Shown here: piece after piece, positions 1 through 9,167 of the stretch | Position numbering within the stretch: the first letter of the stretch is position 1 | Layout of the letters: each line of letters opens with the position of its first letter | Notes under the pieces: model-generated | Told to the model about the DNA's origin: nothing | The model's database searches: none | The model's input: only the letters and a program-made list of their open reading frames with translations | Made by a program: the position numbers and the translations under genes | Origin: Sandaracinobacteroides sayramensis | Lineage (GTDB): Bacteria; Pseudomonadota; Alphaproteobacteria; Sphingomonadales; Sphingomonadaceae | NCBI RefSeq assembly: GCF_022014495.1 | Contig: NZ_JAKLSQ010000010.1 | Coordinates: forward strand, 248,832-312,831 | Direction: 5' to 3' | Length of the DNA: 64,000 nucleotides

Positions 1-1
1 G

Positions 2-931
2 CTGATGTTCATTGGAGATGACGATGGTGTCGGCCCCGGAATCCGCTCGGTGGTGGATTGGGCGGAGCGGCGGCAGGTGGATGCAGTGGTTTCCTATGGG
101 CCGCGATTTCATGCCATCTATTATTGGCCGGGCGTGACGTCGCGCTATTTCGGCGATGGATATGCCGCACGGCTGATCGTCAACCGTTGCAGCGGCAAGG
201 CGCGGATGCTGGACGCCAGGGCTGCCATGCTGGCAGCGCTAAGGGATTTAGGTTCGGGCCTGGGCTGGATGCCGAGGGCCTATCATGGCCTTGTTTCGCG
301 TGACGTGGTCGACCGCATCGTCGAAAAACATGGTGCGCTGTTCGGGGGCGTAAGCCCCGACATCTACAGCGCCACCATGATTTCCGAAATGGCGCGCAAG
401 CCGGCGGTGGTGGAATGGCCCTTCGTCCTGCCCGGCGCTTCGCCGAAAAGCACGGCAGGACTGGGGGCAGCGCAGACCGACCGCTCCAGCTTGTGGAACA
501 ATCCGCATATTGCCCCTTTCCGCAATCTGACATGGGATCCGCTGATCCCCGAATTCTACAGCCCCACCGTGGTCTGGGCCTATAGCTTCAAGAAAGCGGT
601 GGACGCCACGGGCGATCCGTCGCTGGTTCCGAATCTGGCCCGGCTTTATGCCCGCTCTTTGCTGCACAACCGGGCCTATGCCGGCGCGACCTTGAACGCG
701 ATGGAAGTCTGGGGCGAGAAGATCGGCTGGCTGCCGGCGCGGGCGCAGGTGCTTGGGGAACTGATGGGCGAGGGCCTGCGTTTCACGGGCAAGGCCATGC
801 GCCGCCTGGCCCGGCCGACGGCGCAAGGCGCGGCGTTGCAGGTGGTGCCCGGATTGCCGAATGTGGAGCAGGCGTATCGGGCGCTGGAAAATATCTGCCG
901 GGATATCGGGAGCCTCAGCCTTGACGACTGA
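2..931 (+). CDS. Glycosyltransferase family 2, 5' end cut off by window
   Basis: The reading frame is open to the window edge and the first visible residues include FIGDDDG, which resembles the metal-binding DxD region of GT2 enzymes that normally lies about 90-100 residues from the N-terminus. The true start is therefore upstream. The remaining 308 residues contain an acceptor-side block (around YHGLVSRD) and no membrane helix. It probably transfers a sugar during surface glycan assembly, consistent with the polysaccharide genes that follow. The next gene overlaps its stop, which suggests one transcript. The family call is good; donor and acceptor cannot be told. Confidence 0.6.
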   Translation: MMFIGDDDGVGPGIRSVVDWAERRQVDAVVSYGPRFHAIYYWPGVTSRYFGDGYAARLIVNRCSGKARMLDARAAMLAALRDLGSGLGWMPRAYHGLVSRDVVDRIVEKHGALFGGVSPDIYSATMISEMARKPAVVEWPFVLPGASPKSTAGLGAAQTDRSSLWNNPHIAPFRNLTWDPLIPEFYSPTVVWAYSFKKAVDATGDPSLVPNLARLYARSLLHNRAYAGATLNAMEVWGEKIGWLPARAQVLGELMGEGLRFTGKAMRRLARPTAQGAALQVVPGLPNVEQAYRALENICRDIGSLSLDD

Positions 932-1367
932 CGCCGCTGCCGGCCTTGAGGTTCGCGACTTCGTCGCCGCCGATCATCCGCAGGTGGTCGCGCTTCTCGC
1001 TGCCAATCTGTCGCCCTTCGAGCCGGGCACGGAGGAACTGCCCGTCATAGTTTCCGCTTTTCTAGAACAGGCGCATGTCGAAGCGGTGGTGGCGGTGTCG
1101 AGCGGTAGGATTGCAGGTTGCGCCTTCCTGTTCATCAACGAGACGGTCCGAGGGGGGAGGATCGGCCAGATCGAGGATGTCGCAGTAGATATGAATTGCC
1201 GGGGCACGGGGGTGGGCCGCGCGATGATCGCGCAACTGGTCGATCGCGCGAAAGCCCGTGGCTGCTATAAAATCATTCTTGCATGTAGCAGCAATAATGT
1301 CGCCTTCTATCAGAAGGCCGGCTTCACGGCCGATGGAACATCCATGTCCATTCTTATCCGTTCATGA
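921..1367 (+). CDS. GNAT family N-acetyltransferase
   Basis: A 148-residue protein with the GNAT acetyl-CoA site: a core beta strand (IGQIEDVAV) followed by RGTGVGRAM, matching the R/QxxGxG/A motif A, and a C-terminal NNVAFYQKAGF that fits the usual N-x-x-A-x-x-x-Y/F-x-K-x-G-F ending. I place the start at TTG 921, because the frame is complete from there and GGGAG lies just upstream; it overlaps the preceding stop. It overlaps the next gene by ATGA. In this locus it may acetylate an amino sugar precursor, but the substrate is unknown. Confidence 0.75.
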   Translation: MTTDAAAGLEVRDFVAADHPQVVALLAANLSPFEPGTEELPVIVSAFLEQAHVEAVVAVSSGRIAGCAFLFINETVRGGRIGQIEDVAVDMNCRGTGVGRAMIAQLVDRAKARGCYKIILACSSNNVAFYQKAGFTADGTSMSILIRS

Positions 1368-2353
1368 CTTTTCGTCCCAACATAGCCCAGTTGGATGGGC
1401 TTCGAGCCATCGCCATCCTGGCAGTGATGGTTTTCCATCTCGATATTTTTCCTATCGGCTGGATGGGCGTGCCGCTTTTTTTCGTTCTGTCGGGATATTT
1501 GATCACAGATATTCTCATATATCAGAAAGGAAGGGATATAGGATCTTATCTGAAGCGCTTCTATTGGCGAAGAACCATAAGAATATTCCCGCTTTATTAT
1601 GCCTATCTCGCGGTCAATGCTATTTTATCGCTGGCGGTGGGTCTTTCCCTTTCCGGATATGTCTGGTTTCTGCTTTATCTGGGAAACTACCGGATCGGTG
1701 CGCTGGCCCCAGAAGTGCCGGGTGGAATCATTGGCCATCTCTGGTCTCTGGCGATCGAGGAGCAATTCTATCTGATCTGGCCGTTTTTGCTTTTCTATGT
1801 GCGGCGGGTCTGGGTGGTGGCGCTGGTTGCGCTCATTGCCGCGCCGCTCATTCGAGAATGGATCCTGCAAGCGACGGGCAATCCCTATATGGCGATCCTC
1901 ACCCTGCCGTCGTGTATGGATATGCTGGCCGCCGGTGCACTGGTTGCCGTGGTGAAATCGGCCAAGGCGCATGTGGCGATGGCGCTTGCCGGCGCGGTCA
2001 TCATCTTCTGGTGCTTCGCCACCGTTCCGTTCGCCGACTTCGCGCTCACCAGCAACTGGGTTCCCGAGGCGCATATCATCTATACCGGGCTCGGGCTTTT
2101 TTTCGCGCCTGTGGTTGCGAATGCCGTCCGGCTGCCCTGGCTCGACAGTGCGCCGCTGGTCTGGGTCGGGCAGATCAGCTACGGCCTCTATATGTGGCAT
2201 CTGCTCGCTTTCGTCGTCGCGAAGCGGATCGTGGGAGCGGAATGGACAGGAGCGATCGCGGGCTTCATCCTTTCGTTCGTGATCGCGGCGTTGTCCTGGT
2301 ATCTATTCGAAAAGCCTTTGCTGAAGCTCAAGGATCGCGGGCCGGGAGCTTGA
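1364..2353 (+). CDS. Acyltransferase 3 (OafA/YrhL type) membrane protein
   Basis: A 329-residue integral membrane protein. It opens with LDGLRAIAIL and a following FH, then GVPLFFVLSGYLIT and RRTIRIFPLYY, the conserved blocks of acyltransferase family 3, and has roughly ten hydrophobic segments. Family members move acyl groups, often acetyl, onto sugars of O-antigen or exopolysaccharide at the inner membrane. It starts by ATGA overlap with the GNAT gene and its 3' end overlaps the convergent glycosyltransferase by 26 bp. No C-terminal SGNH domain is present, so this is the short form. Confidence 0.85.
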   Translation: MTFRPNIAQLDGLRAIAILAVMVFHLDIFPIGWMGVPLFFVLSGYLITDILIYQKGRDIGSYLKRFYWRRTIRIFPLYYAYLAVNAILSLAVGLSLSGYVWFLLYLGNYRIGALAPEVPGGIIGHLWSLAIEEQFYLIWPFLLFYVRRVWVVALVALIAAPLIREWILQATGNPYMAILTLPSCMDMLAAGALVAVVKSAKAHVAMALAGAVIIFWCFATVPFADFALTSNWVPEAHIIYTGLGLFFAPVVANAVRLPWLDSAPLVWVGQISYGLYMWHLLAFVVAKRIVGAEWTGAIAGFILSFVIAALSWYLFEKPLLKLKDRGPGA

Positions 2354-3566
2354 GCGCGGAGCGTTGCTGCCGGGCTTCAACCATCCATGTCTCCAACTGC
2401 TCTAGCAGCTTGCCGAGATCATAATGGGCGCGGGCGAAAGCCTGGCCCGATGCGCCCATCGCCTGCAATTCCGAAGAGGGAAGTACTGCCATTCTGAGCG
2501 CCGCCGAGGCCAGGGCGCCGGAATCGCCGGCAGGCACCGCGAAGCCGGCGCCTGCGGCGTTCACCACTTCCGCGCCCTCGCCATCCAGCATGGCGAGGAT
2601 GGGTTTTCCGGCCGCCAGATAGGTCTGCACCTTGCCGGGCACCGTCAGGCCGTAGATTGGTTCCGGCTTCAGCGACACCAGGAGTGCGTCGGCGTTGGCA
2701 AAGAAGTCCGGCATGGCGCTGGGCGGATGGCGCCCGGCGAAATCGAACATATGCGCAAGATCACGCGCTTCCACATCGGCGTGCGTGCGCGCAAGATCGC
2801 GGCCATCCCCCACGATGCGAAAGCGGATGCCGCTGTCGCGCAACTGTTCGGCGGCGGCGACAATGGCGGGAAAATCCTGTGCTTCCCCGATGTTTCCGGC
2901 GAACAGTATGGTGAACGGATCCGCCGCCGGGCGGTCGGCAAGGGGGAGCGGGCGCAGATAGACGGCCTCGACCCAATTGGGGAAATGGCGGAACCTGGCT
3001 TCCTTGCCATAACGCGCCACATTCTGGCGAAAGCCCTGCGATTGCCCGAGCAGCAGGTCGCAGCGCGCATAAATGGCCCGCACCAGAAGCCCGGCCAGCC
3101 CTTTCCCGACCCGCCCGCGCACGACGCCAAGACTTGTAAGCGATTCCGGCCAGCAGTCGAGGATCCACATCAGCATGGGCGCGCGCTTCAGCGCGGCAAT
3201 GAGGCTGGCGGGAATGCCCACGGTAACGGGAGACGTCTGGAAGACGAATATGGCGTCGAACTTGCGTCCACGCAGACGCCATGGCCCCAGAAACGATGCG
3301 GAAATGGCAAAGCTCAGATAATTCGCTATCAGGTGCAGCTTGGAATTACCCCGGGTGAGTTGAGGCGCGCGGATCACTTCGATTCCATCAAAACTGGCAA
3401 AGGCCGCAGGAGCCTCGGCATAGGCAGGAAAAACCTCACCCTCCGGATAGTTCGGAATCGAAGTCAGAACCGTTACATCATGCCCTCTGGCTCTCAAGGC
3501 ATGAGCCAGTTCGTTTATGCGAAAATCTTCCGGCCAGAAATATTGGCTGACGATCAGCAGTTTCAC
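2328..3566 (-). CDS. wbuB: WbuB-like glycosyltransferase family 4 (putative L-FucNAc transferase)
   Basis: About 412 residues with a GT-B fold: N-terminal LLIVSQYFWPEDFRIN, a C-terminal nucleotide-sugar half with ILFAGNIGEAQDF and KVQTYLAAGKPILA. The start is probably GTG 3566, overlapping the preceding stop as GTGA; a TTG 12 bp further upstream is in frame. WbuB proteins are encoded next to fnlABC and are thought to transfer N-acetyl-L-fucosamine, and here the gene immediately follows those three enzymes. The assignment rests on family resemblance plus context; the acceptor is not known. Confidence 0.75.
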   Translation of the reverse strand: MKLLIVSQYFWPEDFRINELAHALRARGHDVTVLTSIPNYPEGEVFPAYAEAPAAFASFDGIEVIRAPQLTRGNSKLHLIANYLSFAISASFLGPWRLRGRKFDAIFVFQTSPVTVGIPASLIAALKRAPMLMWILDCWPESLTSLGVVRGRVGKGLAGLLVRAIYARCDLLLGQSQGFRQNVARYGKEARFRHFPNWVEAVYLRPLPLADRPAADPFTILFAGNIGEAQDFPAIVAAAEQLRDSGIRFRIVGDGRDLARTHADVEARDLAHMFDFAGRHPPSAMPDFFANADALLVSLKPEPIYGLTVPGKVQTYLAAGKPILAMLDGEGAEVVNAAGAGFAVPAGDSGALASAALRMAVLPSSELQAMGASGQAFARAHYDLGKLLEQLETWMVEARQQRSALKLPARDP

Positions 3567-4684
3567 TGTTCCAGCCAAACCTTCCTTCGAACATAATCCG
3601 TATAGGACAGAATGATCCGCACCATTTTTTCCGAGACGTTCGGCATCGAATAATCCGCCACCTGGCGCAGCGTTCGCTCATTGCCGCGCTTTTGGCTTTC
3701 CAGCACCGAAAGCCCTTGCAGCACGCGCTCCAGAGACAGGCCGACCATCATCACCGCGGCCTCCTCCATCGCTTCCGGTCGTTCATGCGCTTCCCGGATA
3801 TTTAGCGCCGGGAAATTCAGGATCGAGGATTCCTCGCTGATGGTGCCGGAATCGGACAAGGTCGCGCGGGCTTCCGATTGAAGCCGGACATAATCGGTGA
3901 AGCCGAGCGGCTTCAGGAGCTGTACTGCCGGATTGAGGCTGTGCCCGCTCCGCTCCAGGCGCGCGCGCGTCCGGGGGTGGGTGGAGAGGATGACGGGTAA
4001 GCCAAAGCGTTCCGCAATCGCGTTGAGCATGGCAACCAACTGCGAGAACATCCGGTCGCTTTCGATATTTTCTTCCCGATGGGCGCTGACGAGGAAGAAT
4101 CGATCCGGTTCCAGCCCAAGTCTTTGCAGCACGTCTGACTCCGCGATGCGCTCGCCATGATAGGAAAGCACTTCGAACATCGGGCTTCCGGTCTTTATGA
4201 TCCGGTCCGGCGGAAGCCCCTCGCGCAGCAGATACTCGCGGGCTATGTCCGAATAGGTGAGATTGATATCAGCCAGATGGTCGACGATACGGCGGTTCGT
4301 CTCTTCCGGCACGCGCTGGTCGAAACAGCGGTTGCCGGCCTCCATGTGGAAGATCGGAACCCGGCAGCGCTTGGCTGGCAGCGCGGCCAGGCAACTGTTG
4401 GTGTCACCGAGCACCAGAAGCCCGTCGGGTCTTACTTCCTCGAGCAGCCTGTCGGTGGCGATGATGATCTGGCCGATGGTTTCCGCGGCGTTGCGGCCGG
4501 CCGCGTTCAGGAAATGGTCCGGCCGTCTAAGACCCATGTCCTCGAAGAATATCTCGTTCAATTCATAATCGTAATTCTGCCCGGTATGGACAATGATATG
4601 CTCGAAATGGCGGTCCAGCGCCGCCATCACGCGGGACAGGCGGATTATTTCCGGCCGGGTGCCGATAACGGTCATGATACGCAT
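3563..4684 (-). CDS. fnlC: UDP-GlcNAc 2-epimerase family enzyme, last step to UDP-L-FucNAc
   Basis: A 373-residue WecB/FnlC/CapG-family 2-epimerase: N-terminal VIGTRPEIIRL, HTGQNYDYEL, GDTNSCL, HMEAGNRCFD, VPEETNRRIVDH and SAHREENI are all in the expected order and the length is typical. Ordinary WecB makes UDP-ManNAc; here the two preceding genes are FnlA and FnlB, so conversion of the 4-reduced L-talo intermediate to UDP-N-acetyl-L-fucosamine is the more likely role. Cytoplasmic. It is 6 bp downstream of fnlB and overlaps the transferase by 4 bp. Confidence 0.88.
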   Translation of the reverse strand: MRIMTVIGTRPEIIRLSRVMAALDRHFEHIIVHTGQNYDYELNEIFFEDMGLRRPDHFLNAAGRNAAETIGQIIIATDRLLEEVRPDGLLVLGDTNSCLAALPAKRCRVPIFHMEAGNRCFDQRVPEETNRRIVDHLADINLTYSDIAREYLLREGLPPDRIIKTGSPMFEVLSYHGERIAESDVLQRLGLEPDRFFLVSAHREENIESDRMFSQLVAMLNAIAERFGLPVILSTHPRTRARLERSGHSLNPAVQLLKPLGFTDYVRLQSEARATLSDSGTISEESSILNFPALNIREAHERPEAMEEAAVMMVGLSLERVLQGLSVLESQKRGNERTLRQVADYSMPNVSEKMVRIILSYTDYVRRKVWLEQ

Positions 4685-4690
4685 GGGCGT

Positions 4691-5797
4691 TCAGGGCTCC
4701 ACCAAGGCTGAGATTGTGTCGGGATTCTGCCGGTCGAAGATTTCATTGGCCCAGACGAGGACGATCAGTTCTTCGTCCGAGAGATTGACGACATCATGCG
4801 CCCAGCCTGGAATCGTGTCTACGACGATCGGCGCTTCGGCGGAAGCTTCGATATCGACCCGTTCGCCGGTGACAAGGTGACGGAAGCGGAACATGGCATG
4901 GCCACGCACCACCGTGAACTTCTCTGATTTGCTGTGATGATAATGGCCGCCTCGGCGCACTCCCGGCACCTGGGTGAAATAGCTGGTCTGTCCGCCATTC
5001 TCGCTTTTCACCATTTCCACGAATCGCCCGCGTTCGTCTCCGCGAACGACCAGCGGGTAGCTGAAGCGATCCTGTGGCAGATACGAGAGATAAGTGGCAT
5101 AAAGCGCGCGAGTCAGGCCGTCGCCGGTCTGGCCGACCATCAGAGCTTCCCGCCCGCTTGCGATTCGAGTGATCCTGTCGGCGATTTCGCCCACGCTGGT
5201 AAGATATTCGGGTGTGGCTTTCGGCCAACTCAGCCCCGGCTTCGGTCTCTCGAGCGCGGCGATCACCGCCTGCACGGCATCGTCTATATAGAGGAGGGTC
5301 AGGGGAGCGGACGGGGCGTTGACAGGCAAAGCCTCCCCGCGTGCGGCACAATGGCAAAAGGTGGCGACGGCCGAGTTATAATAGGGGAGCGCCCATTTCC
5401 CAAAAATATTCGGAAAGCGGAAAATCGCTACGTTGCCGATATCCGCAATGGAAACGAACTGTTCTTCGGCTCCCGCTTTGCTGCACCCATAGGGATTGTC
5501 TTTGGTCGCTTGCGTGGAGGATGCGAACACCAATGTGCGGCGAGGCCTGTCAGCCATTCGAATGGCCTCGGCAAGCTGCGCCGCCAGGCGCAGATTATCG
5601 GCTTCGAAGCCCGATTCGTCGGCAGGCCGGTTGGCGCCCGCCAGATGCACCACCGCATCCGCGCGCATGACCAGGGCCGGCAGTTCCTCCGCCCTGTTCT
5701 GGCGGGTGAAGGGAAGGACCGCATGGCCGCGTTCGGCCAGGGCCAGCGACAGGTTGCGCCCGAAGAAGCCGTTGGCGCCAGTCAGAAGAACCTGCAA
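4691..5797 (-). CDS. fnlB: FnlB/CapF/WbjC bifunctional epimerase-reductase
   Basis: A 368-residue protein with two parts. Residues 1 to about 245 are an NAD(P)-binding SDR domain (TGANGFFG glycine loop at the N-terminus, NPYGCSK matching YxxxK). The remainder is a cupin containing GGHYHHSKSEKF, whose histidines are the usual metal ligands. In the characterised CapF/WbjC enzymes the cupin does C3 epimerisation and the SDR domain does NADPH-dependent C4 reduction of the FnlA product. It lies between fnlA (3 bp gap) and fnlC (6 bp gap), as expected for the pathway. Confidence 0.88.
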   Translation of the reverse strand: MQVLLTGANGFFGRNLSLALAERGHAVLPFTRQNRAEELPALVMRADAVVHLAGANRPADESGFEADNLRLAAQLAEAIRMADRPRRTLVFASSTQATKDNPYGCSKAGAEEQFVSIADIGNVAIFRFPNIFGKWALPYYNSAVATFCHCAARGEALPVNAPSAPLTLLYIDDAVQAVIAALERPKPGLSWPKATPEYLTSVGEIADRITRIASGREALMVGQTGDGLTRALYATYLSYLPQDRFSYPLVVRGDERGRFVEMVKSENGGQTSYFTQVPGVRRGGHYHHSKSEKFTVVRGHAMFRFRHLVTGERVDIEASAEAPIVVDTIPGWAHDVVNLSDEELIVLVWANEIFDRQNPDTISALVEP

Positions 5798-5800
5798 GGA

Positions 5801-6844
5801 TCAAGCCTCCGGCTCAAGCGCCTCGCCGGCGATCTGGGCACGAATGAAGGGAAGATTCAATAATATTTCCTTCGTGCCTTCTATGTCCAGCCGGGCGGTA
5901 TTGTGCGAATTATAATCGAGAGATTCGTTAATTCGCTGTTCGCCTTCAGCAAAATATTTTCCATAGTTCAGATCGCGCTGATCGGGCATGATCCGATAAT
6001 AATCGCCCATATCTTCAGCTTGCACCATTTCTTCCCGGGTCAGCAATGTCTCGTAGAGTTTTTCGCCATGCCTGGTTCCGATGATCCTGATGGGGTGATC
6101 CGGGACATTGAGCAACTGGCGCAGCGCATCCGCTACATCCGCGATGGTGGATGCCGGTGCCTTCTGCACGAACATCTCCCCATTATTGCCGTGGGTGAAG
6201 GCATAAAGCACCAATTCCACGGCATCGTCGAGTGACATCATGAATCGGGTCATCTCCGGGTCGGTGATGGTGATCGGTTGCCCCGAGCGAATCTGGTTCA
6301 CGAACAGCGGGATGACGGAGCCGCGGGAAGCCATGACGTTGCCGTAACGGGTGCCGCACAGGACCGTGCGCTGCGGATCGGCCTGGCGAGCCGTCGCCAC
6401 CATCACCTTCTCCATCAGCGCCTTCGACATGCCCATGGCGTTTATCGGATAGACCGCCTTGTCGGTGGAAAGGCAGATGACCCGGCTGACTCCATTGCGC
6501 AGGGCGGCTTCCAGGAAATTGGACGTGCCGAGGATATTGGTGCGAACCGCTTCCAGCGGATAAAATTCGCAACTGGGCACCTGTTTCAGCGCGGCTGCAT
6601 GGAAGATGAAATCGACCCCGGACGTGGCCGCCACGACGCTGCCCGGATCGCGGGCATCGCCGATGATGAACTTGATCTTGTCGTTGCGGTAGCGGGTTCG
6701 CATATCGTCCTGCTTCTTCTCGTCTCTGGAGAAGATGCGGATCTCACGAATATCCGTGTCGAGAAAACGGCGCAGGACCGCGTTGCCGAATGAGCCCGTC
6801 CCGCCAGAAATCAGCAAAATCTTATCTGCAAAGGAATTCAACAT
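5801..6844 (-). CDS. fnlA: FnlA/CapE/WbjB UDP-GlcNAc 4,6-dehydratase/5-epimerase
   Basis: A 347-residue extended SDR. The Rossmann motif GGTGSFG is near residue 14; STDKAVYP carries the catalytic lysine region, and the usual YxxxK is replaced by MGMSK (MxxxK), the form I associate with the CapE/FnlA group. RYGNVMASRGSV and the long C-terminus match CapE-type enzymes. It begins the UDP-L-FucNAc pathway by removing the 6-hydroxyl and inverting C5 of UDP-GlcNAc. Its start overlaps the end of the upstream glycosyltransferase gene by 7 bp. Confidence 0.87.
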   Translation of the reverse strand: MLNSFADKILLISGGTGSFGNAVLRRFLDTDIREIRIFSRDEKKQDDMRTRYRNDKIKFIIGDARDPGSVVAATSGVDFIFHAAALKQVPSCEFYPLEAVRTNILGTSNFLEAALRNGVSRVICLSTDKAVYPINAMGMSKALMEKVMVATARQADPQRTVLCGTRYGNVMASRGSVIPLFVNQIRSGQPITITDPEMTRFMMSLDDAVELVLYAFTHGNNGEMFVQKAPASTIADVADALRQLLNVPDHPIRIIGTRHGEKLYETLLTREEMVQAEDMGDYYRIMPDQRDLNYGKYFAEGEQRINESLDYNSHNTARLDIEGTKEILLNLPFIRAQIAGEALEPEA

Positions 6845-7959
6845 GGTGGAGGTGCAATCTCATCTATTTTCGCTAGAATGCTCGTCAGTTCAGACCAGTT
6901 CCGTGCGTAAGGTTGCGGAGTGGGGCTGGCGGTGCTTTTGCCGAGAGAGCGGGTGCGCGTCCAGATGTCATGAAGAAGGGTCGCGAGCGCTGCGGAATCT
7001 TCCGGCGGGAAAAAGCTCACGCCATCATAATCACCGATGGTTTCATGCGCATAGGGGAGGTCGGCAGCAACGATGCCGATGCCATGGGCCTTGCCTTCGC
7101 TCAACGGAAGGCCCCAGCTTTCGACGAGTGAAGGAAAAACAAGCAGATGATGACTTTTGTAGGCGGCGTTGAGCGCAGGCCGGTCGAGAAGGCCGGCAAA
7201 GAAAATCTGCGGATAATCGGCAACGCTGGCGGCAAGATTCCGGGAGTAGGCATTTTCGCCCGGAGAAATGGTGATAGTTGCTTGCAAATCTACCCCCATT
7301 TGGACAAGAAGCTTTACTGCCTCGCAAAGGGTTATGATATTCTTGTTCGCATATGGACCGCATGGGTAAAGCAGACGTAAGCATTTTTCCTGAAAAGCGA
7401 GGCCACGAAATCTGGAATTTGGCTGATTTTCAGATATGGGTTTAGAAACAATGGATTTATGAATTCCATATTTCCTTGAAAAGCATAAGCGGGACCATTG
7501 TTGCTGTATAATTATCCAGTTGTTTTTTCCGATAAAGAACCTGTAAACAAGATCATATATCATTCTTTGCAAGGCAATCTTCGGCTGCTTTCTGGCTGTC
7601 CTCCATGGCATTGGCGCCAAAGGCAGATTCTGATGGCAATATATGATCTTCTGATCCGCGCGCAGCCTTGCGGAAGATCCTTGAAGAGAGAGGAGCATGT
7701 CAATTTTCTGCCCTCTCTCCCTGGATTTTAGTTCGAACAGCTCAAACCATAGCCGCCCCAGCCAGTTGGAGTAGCGGAATCGTATGATTTCAGTTTCAAC
7801 GTGATTCAGCTTGGGTAGCCCGTCTCTAGAGTGGACATAGGCTTTTATGTGCCATTCGCCTCCCATATCCCGGTCCAGGGCTTGCAGGCAGTCGATAAGT
7901 ATCTGCCGCCCGCCTCGGCTGGATAGGTTTACGGCGTTAACGATCAAGCGCTTTTTCAT
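6838..7959 (-). CDS. Glycosyltransferase family 4
   Basis: A 373-residue GT-B enzyme. The C-terminal half has LVFPSLVESWGLPLSEG, containing the E-x7-E donor-site motif of GT4 proteins, and AADLPYAHE. The N-terminal NAVNLSSRGGRQILID resembles retaining glycosyltransferases of O-antigen loci. The 5' half of the gene is more AT-rich than its neighbours. It overlaps wzy by 4 bp upstream and fnlA by 7 bp downstream, so it is in the same operon. It adds one residue of the repeat unit; which sugar is unknown. Confidence 0.78.
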   Translation of the reverse strand: MKKRLIVNAVNLSSRGGRQILIDCLQALDRDMGGEWHIKAYVHSRDGLPKLNHVETEIIRFRYSNWLGRLWFELFELKSRERGQKIDMLLSLQGSSARLRADQKIIYCHQNLPLAPMPWRTARKQPKIALQRMIYDLVYRFFIGKNNWIIIQQQWSRLCFSRKYGIHKSIVSKPISENQPNSRFRGLAFQEKCLRLLYPCGPYANKNIITLCEAVKLLVQMGVDLQATITISPGENAYSRNLAASVADYPQIFFAGLLDRPALNAAYKSHHLLVFPSLVESWGLPLSEGKAHGIGIVAADLPYAHETIGDYDGVSFFPPEDSAALATLLHDIWTRTRSLGKSTASPTPQPYARNWSELTSILAKIDEIAPPPC

Positions 7960-9167
7960 GTAGCTGCGTAGCGCCTATAACGGCTGCTATTGAATATATA
8001 TATGAATATCATGAAGAAAAATTCCGGTGTGAAATAATGACCTTCTCTTATTAATTTCAATATAAAATAAATAAGAATAGAATTATTTATTATTTGATAT
8101 TCTTGATTCCATGATTTATGAAAACTTATAATAAAAATTATGAATAAGCAAAATCCAAAAAATCCCTGTTCTGAAACTATTCTTATGAATAGGGAATTTG
8201 CGTCAAATTTATTTTGATCTATATATTCTTCCAGCGATCCTAGGCCCTTCAGTTGGCCTATATATCGTTCGTGATTGATAGGATGGCTGCCAAGCCCGCT
8301 GCCGAATATCGGGTTTTCCTGGAGGCTTTTCCAAGCGACCCATAAGTTCGACAGTAGGGCATAGGTGGACAGATTCACATTGCTGAAATCCGTAGTCGAA
8401 GCGACGCGACTGGTGTCGTCAATTCGCATCCGGATTTCGGAACTGGAGGCATAGGCTCCGATTAGCAGGAGGGTGGCGAAAAACGCCATGGCTATCCGAG
8501 TATACCAGTTGCGGCCGACAGCAAAAGCCAATGTCAGCCCCAGCCCGATATAAGCGGTAAGTGAAAAGGTGAGCACAATGGCTGTGAAAAACAGAAGAAA
8601 GCGGCCAAGATTGCTTTTCGCTTTGATGATTGCATAACTGGTGGCCGGCATCATGGCGATACTATAGTGCGCCGGTTCTGCAAATATGCTTTTGAGTCGC
8701 CAGAAGCCTTCCGTTACTCCACTGTAAAGCAGAATGGGAAAGCCTAGAAGCGCTACCACTGCGGCTAATCGCACATAGGCCAGGAAAAGATCGCTTGGGG
8801 CTATTTGCGCGTTGGAAAAAAACAGGATGAAAAAAAATGCAAAGAATGAAATTCCAATAATCTGTGGAATCGTTCTCGTGAGAAGTATAGAGGAATCCTG
8901 TATAAGAACGATTAGAAAACAGAGAATCATATAGGACAATATTACAAGAATAGGAAATATGATTATCTTTGGATTTTGAAAAATAAATATGAATGAAAAA
9001 AATGAAATTCCGACAAATATATAGGACAGCCGTAGATCGACTCCGGCAGTCACTTTCAGTCCGCCTGTAAAAAGCGATGCAAGCGTCAGAGCCACGATTA
9101 GCTGCCTCATGGTCGGGACAAAGAGCAGGGTATCTTGAAAAGATGGAGGGGAGACTGGTTCAGTCAA
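7956..9167 (-). CDS. wzy: O-antigen/EPS polymerase Wzy-like membrane protein
   Basis: A 403-residue, very hydrophobic protein with about eleven membrane segments and a larger hydrophilic stretch near residues 240-325 (ENPIFGSGLGSHPIN; the G-x-G-x-G-x-H ligase/polymerase signature region). That topology and its position between Wzz and glycosyltransferases point to the Wzy polymerase that joins repeat units at the periplasmic face. The gene is strikingly AT-rich (poly-A/T codons for Phe, Ile, Lys and Asn) compared with all flanking genes, common for serotype-specific genes acquired by transfer. Wzy sequences diverge strongly, so the call leans on topology and context. Confidence 0.8.
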   Translation of the reverse strand: MTEPVSPPSFQDTLLFVPTMRQLIVALTLASLFTGGLKVTAGVDLRLSYIFVGISFFSFIFIFQNPKIIIFPILVILSYMILCFLIVLIQDSSILLTRTIPQIIGISFFAFFFILFFSNAQIAPSDLFLAYVRLAAVVALLGFPILLYSGVTEGFWRLKSIFAEPAHYSIAMMPATSYAIIKAKSNLGRFLLFFTAIVLTFSLTAYIGLGLTLAFAVGRNWYTRIAMAFFATLLLIGAYASSSEIRMRIDDTSRVASTTDFSNVNLSTYALLSNLWVAWKSLQENPIFGSGLGSHPINHERYIGQLKGLGSLEEYIDQNKFDANSLFIRIVSEQGFFGFCLFIIFIISFHKSWNQEYQIINNSILIYFILKLIREGHYFTPEFFFMIFIYIFNSSRYRRYAAT

